A stretch of 64,000 nucleotides of DNA from Podocnemis expansa (GCA_007922195.1 ML682232.1:417268-481267); one strand, 5' to 3'; shown: positions 49,362 through 60,010, counted from the stretch's first letter. Notes: generated from the sequence alone by a model not told the origin. Made by a program: numbers and translations.

Positions 49362-49785
49362 TCTGCTGCACCAGCTCCCAGAGAGGGTGAAGGGGTCAGC
49401 CTACTGTGGCCTGCCCCACACTGACAGTTGCCCTGCAGTGCTTGGCCCAGAGCCAGAGGAGTCTGGGCAATGCATGAGGGGCGTGGAGTGCTGTGCTGGC
49501 ACATTGCTGGGGCACGTCGGGGTCCCTGACCCCCAGGGCTCCCTGTTGCCACGTACAGTATGGAGAGTGGTGTGGTCACTTACTTCCTACACCAAAGGAG
49601 TGGCTGGGAGAGAAGGGAACTTCTGCTGTGGTGCACTGTGAGCCAGCTACCCACAATGTGCCACTTCTAGGGCAACCTAGCAGCTGCCAGTGTGGATGTG
49701 GGCAGTCTCCTGGCATTTTGAGTGTGGACTCTCTAAGCCAGCTTAATAAAGTCTACTTTAAACCTCTAGTGTAGACATAGCCCCT

Positions 49786-50080
49786 GAGAGAAGGTAGTTC
49801 TAATGGTCAAGAAAATAAAAGACCAAAGGCAGGGCATTTAGAATAACTCTTCCAACCTGTTTTAGAGCTCTTGGCTTAAAGTATATTTATCAATGTTAAA
49901 AGCAGGGGAAATCCATAATCAAAGATTTTTCATTGACATTAAAATCATTGAAAGGACATTCTTTTAACTTAAAAAAAAATTAAAACTTGAGATGTGCCAA
50001 GTCCCCAGCCAGTTCTGAGGTGGTAGATTAAATGGATTTCCACAAGCTATTTTCAATTAGTGTGATTCAGTACACATTCA
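49786..50080. other. Non-coding DNA, no feature seen
   Basis: A short AT-rich spacer between the Harbinger relic and the SINE. Confidence 0.3.
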
Positions 50081-50205
50081 GTCTTATAGTGTAGTGGCTA
50101 GTATCTCTGCTTAACATGCAGAAGGTCCTAGGTTCAATTCCCAGGGGGTTGGACTCAATGATCTCATGAGGTCCCTTCCAGCCATATGATTTGATTTGAT
50201 TCCTT
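50081..50205 (+). repeat. SINE with tRNA-Val(AAC)-like head and CR1-like tail
   Basis: The head TAGTGTAGTGGCTAGTATC and CTGCTTAACATGCAG and GGTTCAATTCC matches eukaryotic tRNA-Val: A box, an anticodon stem with loop TTAACAT (anticodon AAC) and a perfect B box. The 5' and 3' acceptor arms cannot pair, so it is not a tRNA gene. The tail GGTTGGACTCAATGATCTCA and GAGGTCCCTTCCAGCC is the CR1-like 3' end, ending in TTTGATTTGATT repeats. The tail would let CR1 reverse transcriptase copy it. The turtle Cry SINEs have this design. Confidence 0.75.
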
Positions 50206-50529
50206 CAGAACCCAGTCATCATAGGTGAAACCCAAAATATAAACATGTGTACCGCTCTGTGAGTTTATTTTGCTGACAATTGCTTACTATTTTAGTTGTT
50301 GAGGTTGACTAAGCAATGACTAGGACACCACTACACTCAGTACTGAAACCCAAAGAGAAACTGATACTATTTAGTGAGACAGAGAGGATGACATTCTGGC
50401 CTCACTGAAGTAACTAACAAAACTCCCATTGACTTCAGGGAGGGCAAGATTCCACCAAGTGATTTATAAGCTGGAGAAATGGGGTGAATTTAAGAAAGAG
50501 TATATTTAAGGCTGACTATACAGTGAGAA

Positions 50530-50747
50530 AATAGAAGCAAGGAGTCCTGTGGCACGTAAAGACTAACAAACGTATTTATCACATGCGCTTTTGTGGGAGA
50601 AAAACTCACTTCATCAAAGCATCTGATGAAGTGGTATTTTCTCCCACAAAAGCTCATGCAATAAATACATTTGTTAGTCTTTACGCACCACAGGACTCCT
50701 TGCTTCTTTTTGCTGAACTAGACTAACACAGCTACCCCTTTGGAACT
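50530..50747. mobile_element. Foldback Penelope-like repeat, full palindrome
   Basis: Both arms are long: AGGAGTCCTGTGGCACGTAA at the left and TTACGCACCACAGGACTCCT at the right are inverse to each other. The centre holds two hammerhead-like segments back to back. The right one (plus strand) has intact CTGATGA (50623-50629) but GAAA has become AAAA. The left one is more decayed (TTTGATGA and AAAA). The right end extends to TAGACTAACACAGCTACCCC. Confidence 0.65.
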
Positions 50748-53700
50748 TAGTGAGGAAACAGTATCACACATTTGCACCAAAATACTCAAGACACAGACAC
50801 ACACGATGTATGTGTATGCATTGGCCAGTTTAGGACAGATGTATATGGCAATACCAGACTGCATAAAACCACAGGCTGCATAAATTAGGTATGTCTAAAT
50901 GTATGGACATAAATTTCTGCAAATATCTTGGATAATCTGCCCAACACTTATCTGGGTGCATGATTTATATAAGTGCTAAAATGGTTATTTTTCATTGTCT
51001 TGTACTTCTCAAACTTCCAGAACGCACACGAAAGAGGACGCTTACATAGAAAGATGCTACTGTGCTCAGCTTTTGTGACTGGGGGGGGGTGTCTACAAAT
51101 ATTGTATAAAAGGTAGCATTATGAAAAACACTGCCATCTTTCCTCAGGCTTATTAGCATGCCAAGGTCCATGAACAAACTCCTCTTTCCAATGGAGTCCT
51201 CTCAAAACCACAAGGAGCATGGAAATATATCTTAAGTAATGCATCCTAAAATTGTCAGGGTATATTATAAACACAGCTGAGCAAAGTTTAGCATACAAAA
51301 AAAAAGAACTGTAGCCAATTAGCATGCACACCACCATTTTAAAGCTCCCTTGATGTCATTTTTGTTTCAGTAGGAAGAACTTAAATTTCAACTGTAACTA
51401 CTCCAGAATTTTTCTTTCATGCTAATCTGTTTCTCCATCCCTTGAATCAATTTTTAATTTAATTGAAATAGATGTTTCTAAAATGTAACTTGTGGCTAAA
51501 AATAGAGTTTTGGTAATGTTTGGCTTTAAATGTCTTCTGTTTATGAACTCAAGGTCACATACACATCAAAAGGAGAAAAGCCATTATTGGTTTAATTCTA
51601 CCCGTAAGTAATTTTTTTTTCTGGAGCCAGAAATATTGCACCAGATTTATGTGGAATTCAAAGGTACAACCCATCCTGACCAAAGAACATAAAATATTGA
51701 TTGGTGTATATCTATCTATCTATACACACACACATCTCATATCTATTTTTATACACTGCTGTAGTCCATGATTGCAAATTAGGAAATATTTATTATAAGG
51801 TCCTCTTTGAATAATATTTCATTCGGATTACACTAGTAACATGTTGACACTAGCAACAAGATTTTCACCATGTGTATGTAAAGTCCTTTTAACACAAACT
51901 ATCGTAGTTTATTAAAGATATCTCCTTTAGTTGAGCGTTCAGTCAGAATCAAATGATAAGGGACTTAAAAAGGATTTTAATAAATATGTTTGTAGGATTG
52001 GTAATAAGAATGAATTAAATTGCAAATGTCAAATATCCTCTTTATTTAGTCAATGCCCAGTCCATCTTCTAAATGCTTCATGAAGAATATTTCTCATTTT
52101 TGCTTAACAGGGGACTAAATTGATTCTAAAGGAATTAGAAAAATAAATATAAAAAGATTATATGAAAATAGCATTAACAGTCTGAAATAAATGGGAAAAC
52201 TAAAGAAAAGGCTGGCACTTCAACCTAGCATCTAGTTCTGTAGGTTGATTTATTACAGTCTTTCAGAGATGGTTGCAATAAATGCCCTTTAATGGGATGT
52301 CAGTGCCTTCACTTCCAAAAATATGGAGAACTATAAAATTTTTATGGGTATCTAGAGAACACATTATTTCCCTAGTGCATCAGGGCTTGAACTATTGCAG
52401 TAGACAGAGCTGAAAGCATTGTGCTGTTTTAAACTAAGCCTAGTGAATAGAAAGTACCACTTTATGCAGTCCTTTGGTGTTCTTTAAGTTCTGACCAAGG
52501 CCAAGGATGTGAAAGACCCACAGAAAAAGATAATGCTAACTCTTCTTGCATGAGGCTACATCAGTGCTTGGCTGCAAAGAATGTGTTTTCTCCATACCTG
52601 CAAGAAGTTTATGGTTGTAAAGGTAAAGCCAACCTCACTTCTTAGGTTAGGAATGCCCCAAGAAAATTAAGCACTGATTTAAAAAAACTGATAGTGGATG
52701 CCTTTTGTACTTGACAAAGGCCTTGACTACTGAATAGAATTATACTTTATGGCCATAAAGAAATTCCTTACTGATCTGAGGCATTTTCACTGGTGGTTCT
52801 CAATGCCCTTTTAGGCTTGACCAGAGAAAGCTGCACTTCTTGGACTCTGAAAACTACTAGACGCTTAAGTCCAGATTGTCCCTAGGAGGATAAGCTCCTC
52901 AGGAGAGACTGGAAAACTTTATCAGCAGTTTGCATGTTTTCCTACAGAGCATCTACTGATCTTTCTTTCATATGTTTCTTCATTCTTGCCATTATGGCCC
53001 TAACTCTTGGCATGTTGATCTCTCTGCTCTCATTTCTCCCTGCTCCCCATCTCACTTAGTACTCCTCTTTGTTCCTCTCATTTTATTGCTTCCTTATACT
53101 CTGTCTCCTGTGCTTCTCCTTCCATCATGTGGACAATTGTGTCTGGGAATGCAAAGGACCCAGCCTCTGAATATCAGGGCCATTTGCAGTGTCTTGAACT
53201 GAGCAGCCAAAATAACTTCTCATTTTTGAAAATTCAAGCTGTAAGAATCTCCCCTTTTCCTGAAACTTCCCTCCATAATTTATTGCTTCCAAACCTTACT
53301 ATCCTCTTCTCTTCAACATGAGACCCCATTCTCCCTTTCTTAAACTATTGCCCCATGTCATGTACTAGTTTGTCTTTAGTCCGTCGAGTATAAACTGCTC
53401 AAAGCAGAAAATGGCTTACCCTCTGGTTAAGGGCCGCTTACGCTTACTTTGTTCTACAAGTGGATTTCAATAATACATAATATCCTGTTTGCTCCAGAAG
53501 ACGCTGCAGCTATGTGTACATGAAAGCACACACTTACCATGTGATCATGGGACATGGTGGGGGATTCATGTCTCTTATGACGTGCTGTTTGACCAATGAG
53601 GAGAGCCACTAAACAGGGACCAGGTGACACCACAGTTGAGCATGATCTGAAAAGAGAGTAATTCTTCCACTTTATTTTTTTGTTCTCTTCTCTATAAATG

Positions 53701-54572
53701 GCTTCGCCCATTCATAGTTTGACAGGCCACTAAGCATTTCGAAAAGGTTGCCCAACCTTCCTCTAATTTGAGGGAGTTCAGCTGGTGAGTCTCTTTACCT
53801 GTAAGTCATGATTGACCAAGACACCAACTACAGATAGATGACTTCCAGTTACAGTATTCCTTTCTATAAATGGGCTGCAGGGCACATCTTCTGTTTATGA
53901 AAAACATTACTTAAAAGTTAATAGACCCTGTGTCCATACCTTACTCACCTATTCACATAAAACTCTAAAAGACTGAAGAAAATGAAGACTATTTTATAAT
54001 ACCTTTCTCTCAGCAACCTGTTCCAGGCTCCACCAAAATGAACTGAGTCCCATATTCACCTCAGATAGCTTGGAAAGTATATTTAATTTTAATACTTAAA
54101 CTACAAGAGTAGTGTTGAGAAGTTACAAAGAGTGCAAAACAAACCATGTATGGGGAATGATAATGGTCACTTATAAGGGATGCTTTTAAAAAACTTTGTA
54201 TTTTCCCTAATTAAGCATTTCAGCTCCAGTATAAAAACCTTCTTTTCCATATACCTGGCATAGCTTAGATTATAGGGATTTCAGCTCAGCCGAAAGTATC
54301 TTTCCATGATGAAGCATAACCCAAGATCACAGTTCCTGGAAAAAAAAAATGAGGACGGGGAGAGAGGTAAGTGCTGATATCTTCAAAATTTTCTCTCCTA
54401 ACTCCAGGAATTAATTTAGCTCTGTCTTTGAGTTCATTTTGTGTCCACACTAGTAGTAAGTGAGAAGTAAATCTTCATGGTGGATTTATGAAGCAACAGA
54501 AGCAGATTTTTCTGGGCTGTTGTGGAAAATAAGACTAGTGAGTTGGAGGTCTTTTAATGGATCAAGGACACT
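50748..54572. other. Long unique non-coding stretch
   Basis: About 3.8 kb has no transposon I can recognise. Minor simple repeats include TCTATCTA followed by CACACACAC at 51705-51735 and a GGGGGGGGG run at 51083. Open frames are short. No gene is seen. Confidence 0.45.
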
Positions 54573-55153
54573 GGGGCTATGTTTACACTGCACAGCTTTT
54601 TCGAGAAAGGTTTTTTTCGAAAAAATATTTTGAAATAAATTTGAAATAACTATTCAAAAAAACTTTTTTTTTTGAAAAAAATCTTATTTCAAGAGAGGAG
54701 TCTGGGATGACTCTCTGTCTCGAAATAAAGTGGTGGTTTTCATTTTTTCAAAAAAGAGTCCACATAGGACTCACTTTTTTTGAAAAAAGGCAGACAATTT
54801 AAAAGCTAGGGAGGCTGTTTCAAAAAAAGCCATTGCCACATCCAGCGATGGCTTTCTTCGAAACAGCTATTTTGAAAAAGCTTTTTTTTCAGCAGGCAAC
54901 CAGGGTTTAGTGCTTTCAAAGAAGTGCTCTGGTATATCAAAATACTGGGGCACTTTTTTCTGAAAAAGGCTTTTTTGAAAAAAGTGCTTTTTCAAAATAA
55001 GCCTGCTTTAGCTTTTTTGAAAAAGCACTCCAGTGTTTTGATATACCGGAATGCTTTTTTTCAAAATAGCAAAAATGGGCTCCCTGGACACAGAAAAGTT
55101 TTTTCGGGATAAGCCTCCTTAGCCCAAAAAACCTTTACAGTGTAGACATGCCC
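54573..55153. mobile_element. Harbinger-type MITE, TTTTCGAAAA family
   Basis: The ends are GGGCTATGTTTACACTG and CAGTGTAGACATGCCC. The flanks both contain CTGG, so a 3- or 4-bp duplication is likely but its exact limits are ambiguous. The interior is filled with TTTTTTCGAAAAAA-like palindromes (54612-54625) and hairpins such as CTTTTTTCAAAA. Non-coding. It ends 20 bp before the next element. Confidence 0.75.
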
Positions 55154-55173
55154 TGGGTGTTTGAAAGCTGTCT

Positions 55174-55443
55174 GGGTATGTCTACACTGGAGGCTCTGTT
55201 ATGTTGATTTAGAGAGTCCACATTGGAAACTCCTGTTTGCTGCCTGCATCCACATTGGCAGGTGCGAGGTCAGCCCTTCCTGGTAGCCAGGAACTCTGGA
55301 AGGGGGCCTGGAGCCCAATTAAGTCAACTTAAGGGTGAAGGAAGTGCTTAAGTCGACTTAACTAAAGCCAAGTGTCACCATAGGGGTCTGTAGGTTGACT
55401 TAAGCTTCCTTAATTCGACTGCAGGCTCCAGTTTAGACGTTCT
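55174..55443. mobile_element. Deletion derivative of the Harbinger relic
   Basis: The first 100 bp (GGGTATGTCTACACTGGAGG, then GATTTAGAGAGTCCACATTG) match the reverse complement of the right end of the element at 47274-49782. From about 55285 the sequence (CTGGTAGCCAGGAACTCTGG, AATTAAGTCAACTTAAGGG) matches the reverse complement of its left part. The coding middle is missing. A TTAAGTCGACTTAA palindrome is at 55348-55361. The right end, CCAGTTTAGACGTTC, is decayed. This is how MITEs arise from autonomous elements. Confidence 0.75.
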
Positions 55444-55785
55444 CTTTGAGCCTAACTAAAGCTGATTTAAAAATAAAGTCCTCTGTTACTCCTGATTTGC
55501 AGGTAATATCACAAACATAGCGGGCATGACATCTATCCAGCATGCCCATCTACACAGCATGCCCACTTTGCACCATTTATAAATAGTCCTCAGTGATTGC
55601 ATTTATTATTCACTAAGTGGCGCATGCTCCAGGTAATTCTTACATGTACTTGGAGACTGGCTTTCAATACAAATATTTTCCTCTCTATTTTTCTTTCATA
55701 AATTAATGAGCTTTTTTCCTCCTCCTACCATTGACTCATTTGCTCTGTCCTCTCTCACTCTGTTTATCTTCTGTTGTGTTTCCAG
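55444..55785. other. Non-coding DNA, no feature seen
   Basis: It includes a tandem-like CAGCATGCCCATCTACA and CAGCATGCCCACTTTG pair at 55538-55575. It is pyrimidine-rich towards 55785. Confidence 0.3.
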
Positions 55786-55832
55786 CTCTGCAGATGCCTA
55801 TAGCTGTAGTATGGTAAATGGGACCCCTGCAG
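55786..55832 (+). other. Exon-like segment with strong acceptor
   Basis: A long pyrimidine tract ending TTGTGTTTCCAG precedes the 47-nt segment, and GTAGGC follows it. One frame is open (SADAYSCSMVNGTPA) and the other two have stops. The acceptor is the best I see in the window. It could be a small exon, a cryptic one, or chance. No gene identified. Confidence 0.22.
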
Positions 55833-57237
55833 GTAGGCCACTGAAGGAAGAACACTTGTCTTTATTTTTCCCTTAAAGGAAAAGTTCTTGGTGTGGTACT
55901 TTAAATTGTAAATTGTAAATTAGTCTCTAAGTAGTTAGTTAGCTCTGTCACCTACAGAAACTGCTCTTTTCACAGCTCTCCAGAGCTTCTGTGGCAGGAG
56001 GAGTGAAGAGGACAAGTGGCGCAACCCTTGGTCAAAACATTATGAAATAGGAAAATAAATTCCTGACTGTGCAAAATGGGTCACATTCACCTTTTTGCAG
56101 AGTCCAAGCATAAGGTCTACACCCAGCAGAGTCACGTTTAAGCCCTTCAAACAAGATGTTGTGCAAACTCTCTTCACGGGGTGATCTTCCCCTTATTAAT
56201 CACTAACATGGTAATTCTACAGCACTGATATCTCATCCAAGTCTAGCTCAGTTATATGAACCAATGGTGGAGTGTGCAATTAACCCAAATAACACACATC
56301 AAACAAGCATACAGCTCATGTTCTGGCTCTGTTCTTTGCCACAGTGTTTGCCCACCCTGAAGAGTAGATGTATTTTCTTAATGTATGTCATTAAATGCAG
56401 GTGGAACCACAAGCTGCTGGTCATCTCTGACTTCTCCAGTGGGACGGCAGACTGAGCCCATGACCCTATTCTGGCTCCCGGTGGAGATAAGGCAATGGGA
56501 ATCATAACTACACCACTGTGTGCCTGGATTCTGTCACAGCAGATGCATTCTGTTACAAAGCCAGCTGGCCACAAGGAAAGAACTCAGCCATGATAAATTC
56601 TCTAGCACCATCAGTGGCAATCTTATAGGAGTCTATAGATAAAGCTGAAAAATTCTGTCTTAAGAAAATGAATTCCTAGCACCCCACTGAAAGAGGAGTG
56701 GGAGATGGCACTCCTGCAGGAACAAGACCTCAATATTCTCCAGTGTTTGCATGCTGAGTTTCTTTGCTTTTCAGGTACAGTCAGAGGTGGCTCTTTAACC
56801 TTGCCAAGTTATAACACTTTAGATAACCTCAGTATATTATTTTTATTATTAATAATAATCAAGCTTATTACTCTAGTCCTTAAGGGACGCCCAAGATCAG
56901 GGCTCCATTGTGGTAGCTACTGTCTGAATACAGAGTAGCAGACAATCCCTGCATGAAAAAGCTTGCAATCTAAATGGACAAAGGCTAGAGGAAAAGGCTA
57001 TGACACAGACAGAGACTGAGTGATCAGTGTAATTGTGGCAAATGCCATACTAGTTCCACTAATTTTCTTTCAGGATAGTATTTACTTAGGGGATGATGAA
57101 CTACATGGAAAGACATTCCCTACATTTATTACATACCTTGACGATGACAAATACTGAGGTTATCTAATTACTATATCTATTTAACCATCATGGACATTTG
57201 GCTAGCTTTTAAGTGTAGCAACAGTATACTGCACAAG
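55833..57237. other. Non-coding DNA with an old repeat
   Basis: The repeat at 56838-57010 is listed separately. A 91-codon minus-strand frame (56299-56574) shows no domain. Confidence 0.35.
56838..57010 (+). repeat. Old amniote interspersed repeat fragment
   Basis: TTATTATTAATAATAATCAA, then GGGCTCCATTGTGGTAGCTA and AGACAATCCCTGCATGAAAA with CTTGCAATCTAAATGGACAA. This matches the same reptilian repeat seen at 4192-4310. Its family name is uncertain. Confidence 0.5.
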
Positions 57238-57674
57238 GTGGATGAAGTTTTGGTTCTGTTGAAGTGAATTAATAGACAGCAGGTTAAAAATGAAAAGAGG
57301 AAGGCTTTCTTCACACAATGCACAGGCAAACTGTAAAACTCTTTCCCAGAGACTATAGAAGTCTTTGCCAGCTATAGAACTCTTGTTGTGAAGGCCAGGA
57401 CTATAACCGGATTCAAAAAAGAACTAGACAAGTTCTTGGAGGATAGGTCCATCCTGGCTATTAGCCAGCACGGGCAGGGATACAAAGCCATGGTCTGCAG
57501 TATAGATTCTGTCTGCCAAAAACTGGGAATGGCAACGAGGGATGTATCACTTGCTGATTACTTGTTCTGTTCATTGCCTCGGACACACCTGACATTGGCC
57601 ACTGTCAGAAGACATGATATTGGGCTAGATGGACTGTGAGTCTGACCCAATATGGCTATTCTTATGTTCTAATG
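57238..57674 (+). mobile_element. CR1-type LINE, 3' end
   Basis: The sequence codes for the C-terminal end of CR1 reverse transcriptase (KTRTITGFKKELDKFLED-like, within 57388-57639) and runs into the 3' untranslated tail GGGCTAGATGGACTGTGAGT, ending TATGGCTATTCTTATGTTCT. It is 5'-truncated. The frame is partly open but lacks the catalytic domain. It is of a different subfamily from 40535 and 62685. Confidence 0.75.
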
Positions 57675-59345
57675 AATGACATAGCTTCCATTGATTTCAG
57701 CAATGCCAGGATTTCCCTCTCTGAGTTCGCAGGAGTACAGCTAGTCCTAAGCAGAACCTTGTGTGAATGAACTTTAACTTGCACTTCCCTTCATTTGAAT
57801 GTGGTGGTTTTAGTTTTGTGCATTTTGCACATCAAGAAGCCACCACAGCATTCTAGATTTTCTTTATTTAGCGCATCCATCCAGCAATGAGGTACACTTA
57901 GTTTTTGGTTTTCAACCAAAAACACTGCAGGGGCTGAAACTCAGTAAAAACCTCATAATTCACCTGGTTTTTCCCCTCAGTTTATATTGTAATTACCTGT
58001 GCATTGCAACTCAGTTACTAATATTTTTGTCAACTTTAAACTGTGTTTCATCAGCTTCACTCACACAACAGTTTAAGACTTCAAATCCAGTCTGCCACTA
58101 TCTGTATACCTTAAATTGCCACCTCCCTTACAGCCACAAGTAGGGAAGCTTTCAAACATGTATTTGGATGGTTTGTACTCCAGATAAATATAGCAGGATT
58201 TCTCAGTGTTAAACGTAGGAGGGCTTCATTAATTTCCTTGGGGCAGTGCTCGTAAATGACATCAATTTCAGCCCTCCTAACTCAAAGCAAAGAGAGCGAG
58301 AAGAAGAGTTCTGCCTATGGGTTACATGGATGGGCAGCACTTGGACAGGAGCTGTGAGAAATCTCCCACATGTTTGGTTTTCAGGGGGTTGTGTGAATCT
58401 TTCCTTTGATTTTCGATTTTACGTGTTTTTGTCCTCCCTGAGTTTCACTTTGAGTTTCAAGTTTGAACAAAAAATTTAAAAGCTCAAATTGAAACACAAT
58501 TGAAACCACCATGTTTCATTTTCAAAACCATAAATGGCCTCCGGGTTGCTTTGAAAGGTGCAGATTAAGGAATTTAAGTGGAACCTTCAACAGCCCTGGG
58601 TTCATTCTGAGTTTATTACAAAACTTGAAACCAGGCAAGTTTCATGTGGTTCTGTTAAGAACATTTCACACAGCAATTCTCTGGGCTTAGTTTTGGCAGT
58701 GGGGGGGAGGAATTTTTTTTTCCCCTCACTTGCCAAAGATGTTGCAATCCCCTAATTTGCCAAAATATTTTCCTTTAAAATTTCTGCTCCATGGATCTCC
58801 TTGCTTTCTCTGGAACAGAAAAAGTATGAGAACTTGGGACCATAGATCCTTAAACTGAGTCCCCAGAACTCAACAGTTTTAGAATATCAGTGACAGCTTG
58901 TACCAAATACATCATGTCATCATCAGGAAGGTCTCATTCCAGAAGTTAGCAATCAGTTGGGGGCAGGGTTGTCAGCTCTGCCCCTCAGAAAAGGGTGCTA
59001 TAGGATGCCTTGTTTAGCATTTGCTTGTCACAGGAAAAAAGGAGGATCATACATTCAGAATAGAGAGTGGTCTCCACAGCTGCAGAGCACAGGAGGCTCA
59101 GAGAACTTCCGAAGGCCAGCAGCTGTGGAAAGAAATTTTGGCTGGATTGGGCCATTATTGTTGATGCACAGGAGGCATGAAAATCATATTCAGGAAACAG
59201 TGTATGAGCTGGAAAGACTTGCTGACTTAAATCATATGTTTAGTTATGCAACTGAATAGTAGTTGGACCTATCTTTGATGTGGAAACTGTTCAGTATTGT
59301 TGGTGTAAGTAAAACCTTATGCCAGCCTTTCCACTGAAATGGTCC
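57675..59345. other. Non-coding DNA, no feature seen
   Basis: A 100-codon frame at 58957-59259 has no domain. A T-rich run is at 58710. Confidence 0.35.
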
Positions 59346-59347
59346 AT

Positions 59348-59390
59348 TATATATATATATATATATATACACACACATATTTATATACAC
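59348..59390. repeat. (TA)n and (CA)n microsatellite
   Basis: A TA run of about 23 bp passes directly into CACACACA and TATTTATATACAC. Confidence 0.95.
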
Positions 59391-59485
59391 CCCCTCTCCT
59401 CACAGCAATCAGAGCAACTTCCCATATCATTTACATTAACCCAGTAATCACTATTTTCAAAAGATGTTACAAGCATAAACTGTGT

Positions 59486-59630
59486 AAAGGGGTAGCTGCA
59501 TTAGTCTAGTTTAGCAAAACAAGCAAACAAACTCATTTATTGTGTCTGACCAAGCAGGATTTTCTCCCACGAAAGCTCATGTGATAAATAAATTTGTTTG
59601 TCTTTAAGTGCCACAGGACTCCTTGCTTGT
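59486..59630 (+). mobile_element. Penelope-like repeat, right arm mostly preserved
   Basis: The left end AAGGGGTAGCTGCATTAGTC, TAGTTTAGCAAAACAAGCAA leads, after a short decayed piece, to TTTTCTCCCACGAAAGCTCA and AAATTTGTTTGTCTTTAAGT and GCCACAGGACTCC. GAAA is intact (59571-59574). The CTGATGA box reads CTGACCA with lost spacing. Confidence 0.55.
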
Positions 59631-59869
59631 TATGTAAAGCTAAAGATCTCTCCTTTTCATATTATGAATGAAGCAGATATGGGCCAGAGGGAACTCTCAC
59701 CATGCTTCACATGTAAGATATTTTCCACTCCAAACTACTCACCAATCTGGTGATCTGCCCGGCAACATAGTCTATCTTCCAGAGCTAACTTAGATGATCA
59801 ACATTCAGATCTCAAAACAGAACCAAGACTGTGAAGCACCTCTACACCTTTCAGTACTGCACTACCGGG
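59631..59869. other. Non-coding DNA, no feature seen
   Basis: A short spacer between two repeats. Confidence 0.3.
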
Positions 59870-60010
59870 AATCAGCAAATCGGTTACTAATCTGCTGCTA
59901 GCTTACTGTGAATTCTTGTGACACTTGGGCCGATTTGCTTAATCTCTCTGTACCTTGGTTTTTCCTTTTGTAAAACAGAACTAATCCTTAGTTACTTCAT
60001 AAGGGCCATA
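59870..60010 (+). repeat. MIR-type SINE, degenerate
   Basis: TTGTGACACTTGGGCCGATT, TGCTTAATCTCTCTGTACCT and TGGTTTTTCCTTTTGTAAAA match the MIR core (acttgggcaagt...cttaatctctctgtgcctcagttt...ctgtaaaa). Confidence 0.6.

Larger units (their letters stand above)
47274..49782. mobile_element. PIF/Harbinger transposon relic, 2.5 kb
   Basis: The ends are AGCTATGTCTGCATTAG and CTAGTGTAGACATAGCC, flanked by CCT on both sides (47271-47273 and 49783-49785). Just inside the left end is an array of CTTAAGTCGACTTAAG-type palindromes (perfect 16-bp copy at 47314-47329). It holds two coding remnants, which is the normal PIF/Harbinger gene set: a SANT/Myb-like DNA-binding protein on the plus strand and a HARBI1-like transposase on the minus strand, convergent. 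The catalytic part of the transposase is absent (its place is a CCCCAAACC-rich low-complexity stretch, 49020-49170), so the element could not move by itself. Confidence 0.8.

Noticed and set aside
48847..49641. 264-codon plus-strand open frame
   Set aside because: It is the longest frame in the window, but it runs through low-complexity C-rich DNA and is antisense to the transposase fragment. No domain is visible.
50081..50150. Possible tRNA-Val gene
   Set aside because: The acceptor arms cannot pair and a CR1-like tail follows, so it is a SINE.
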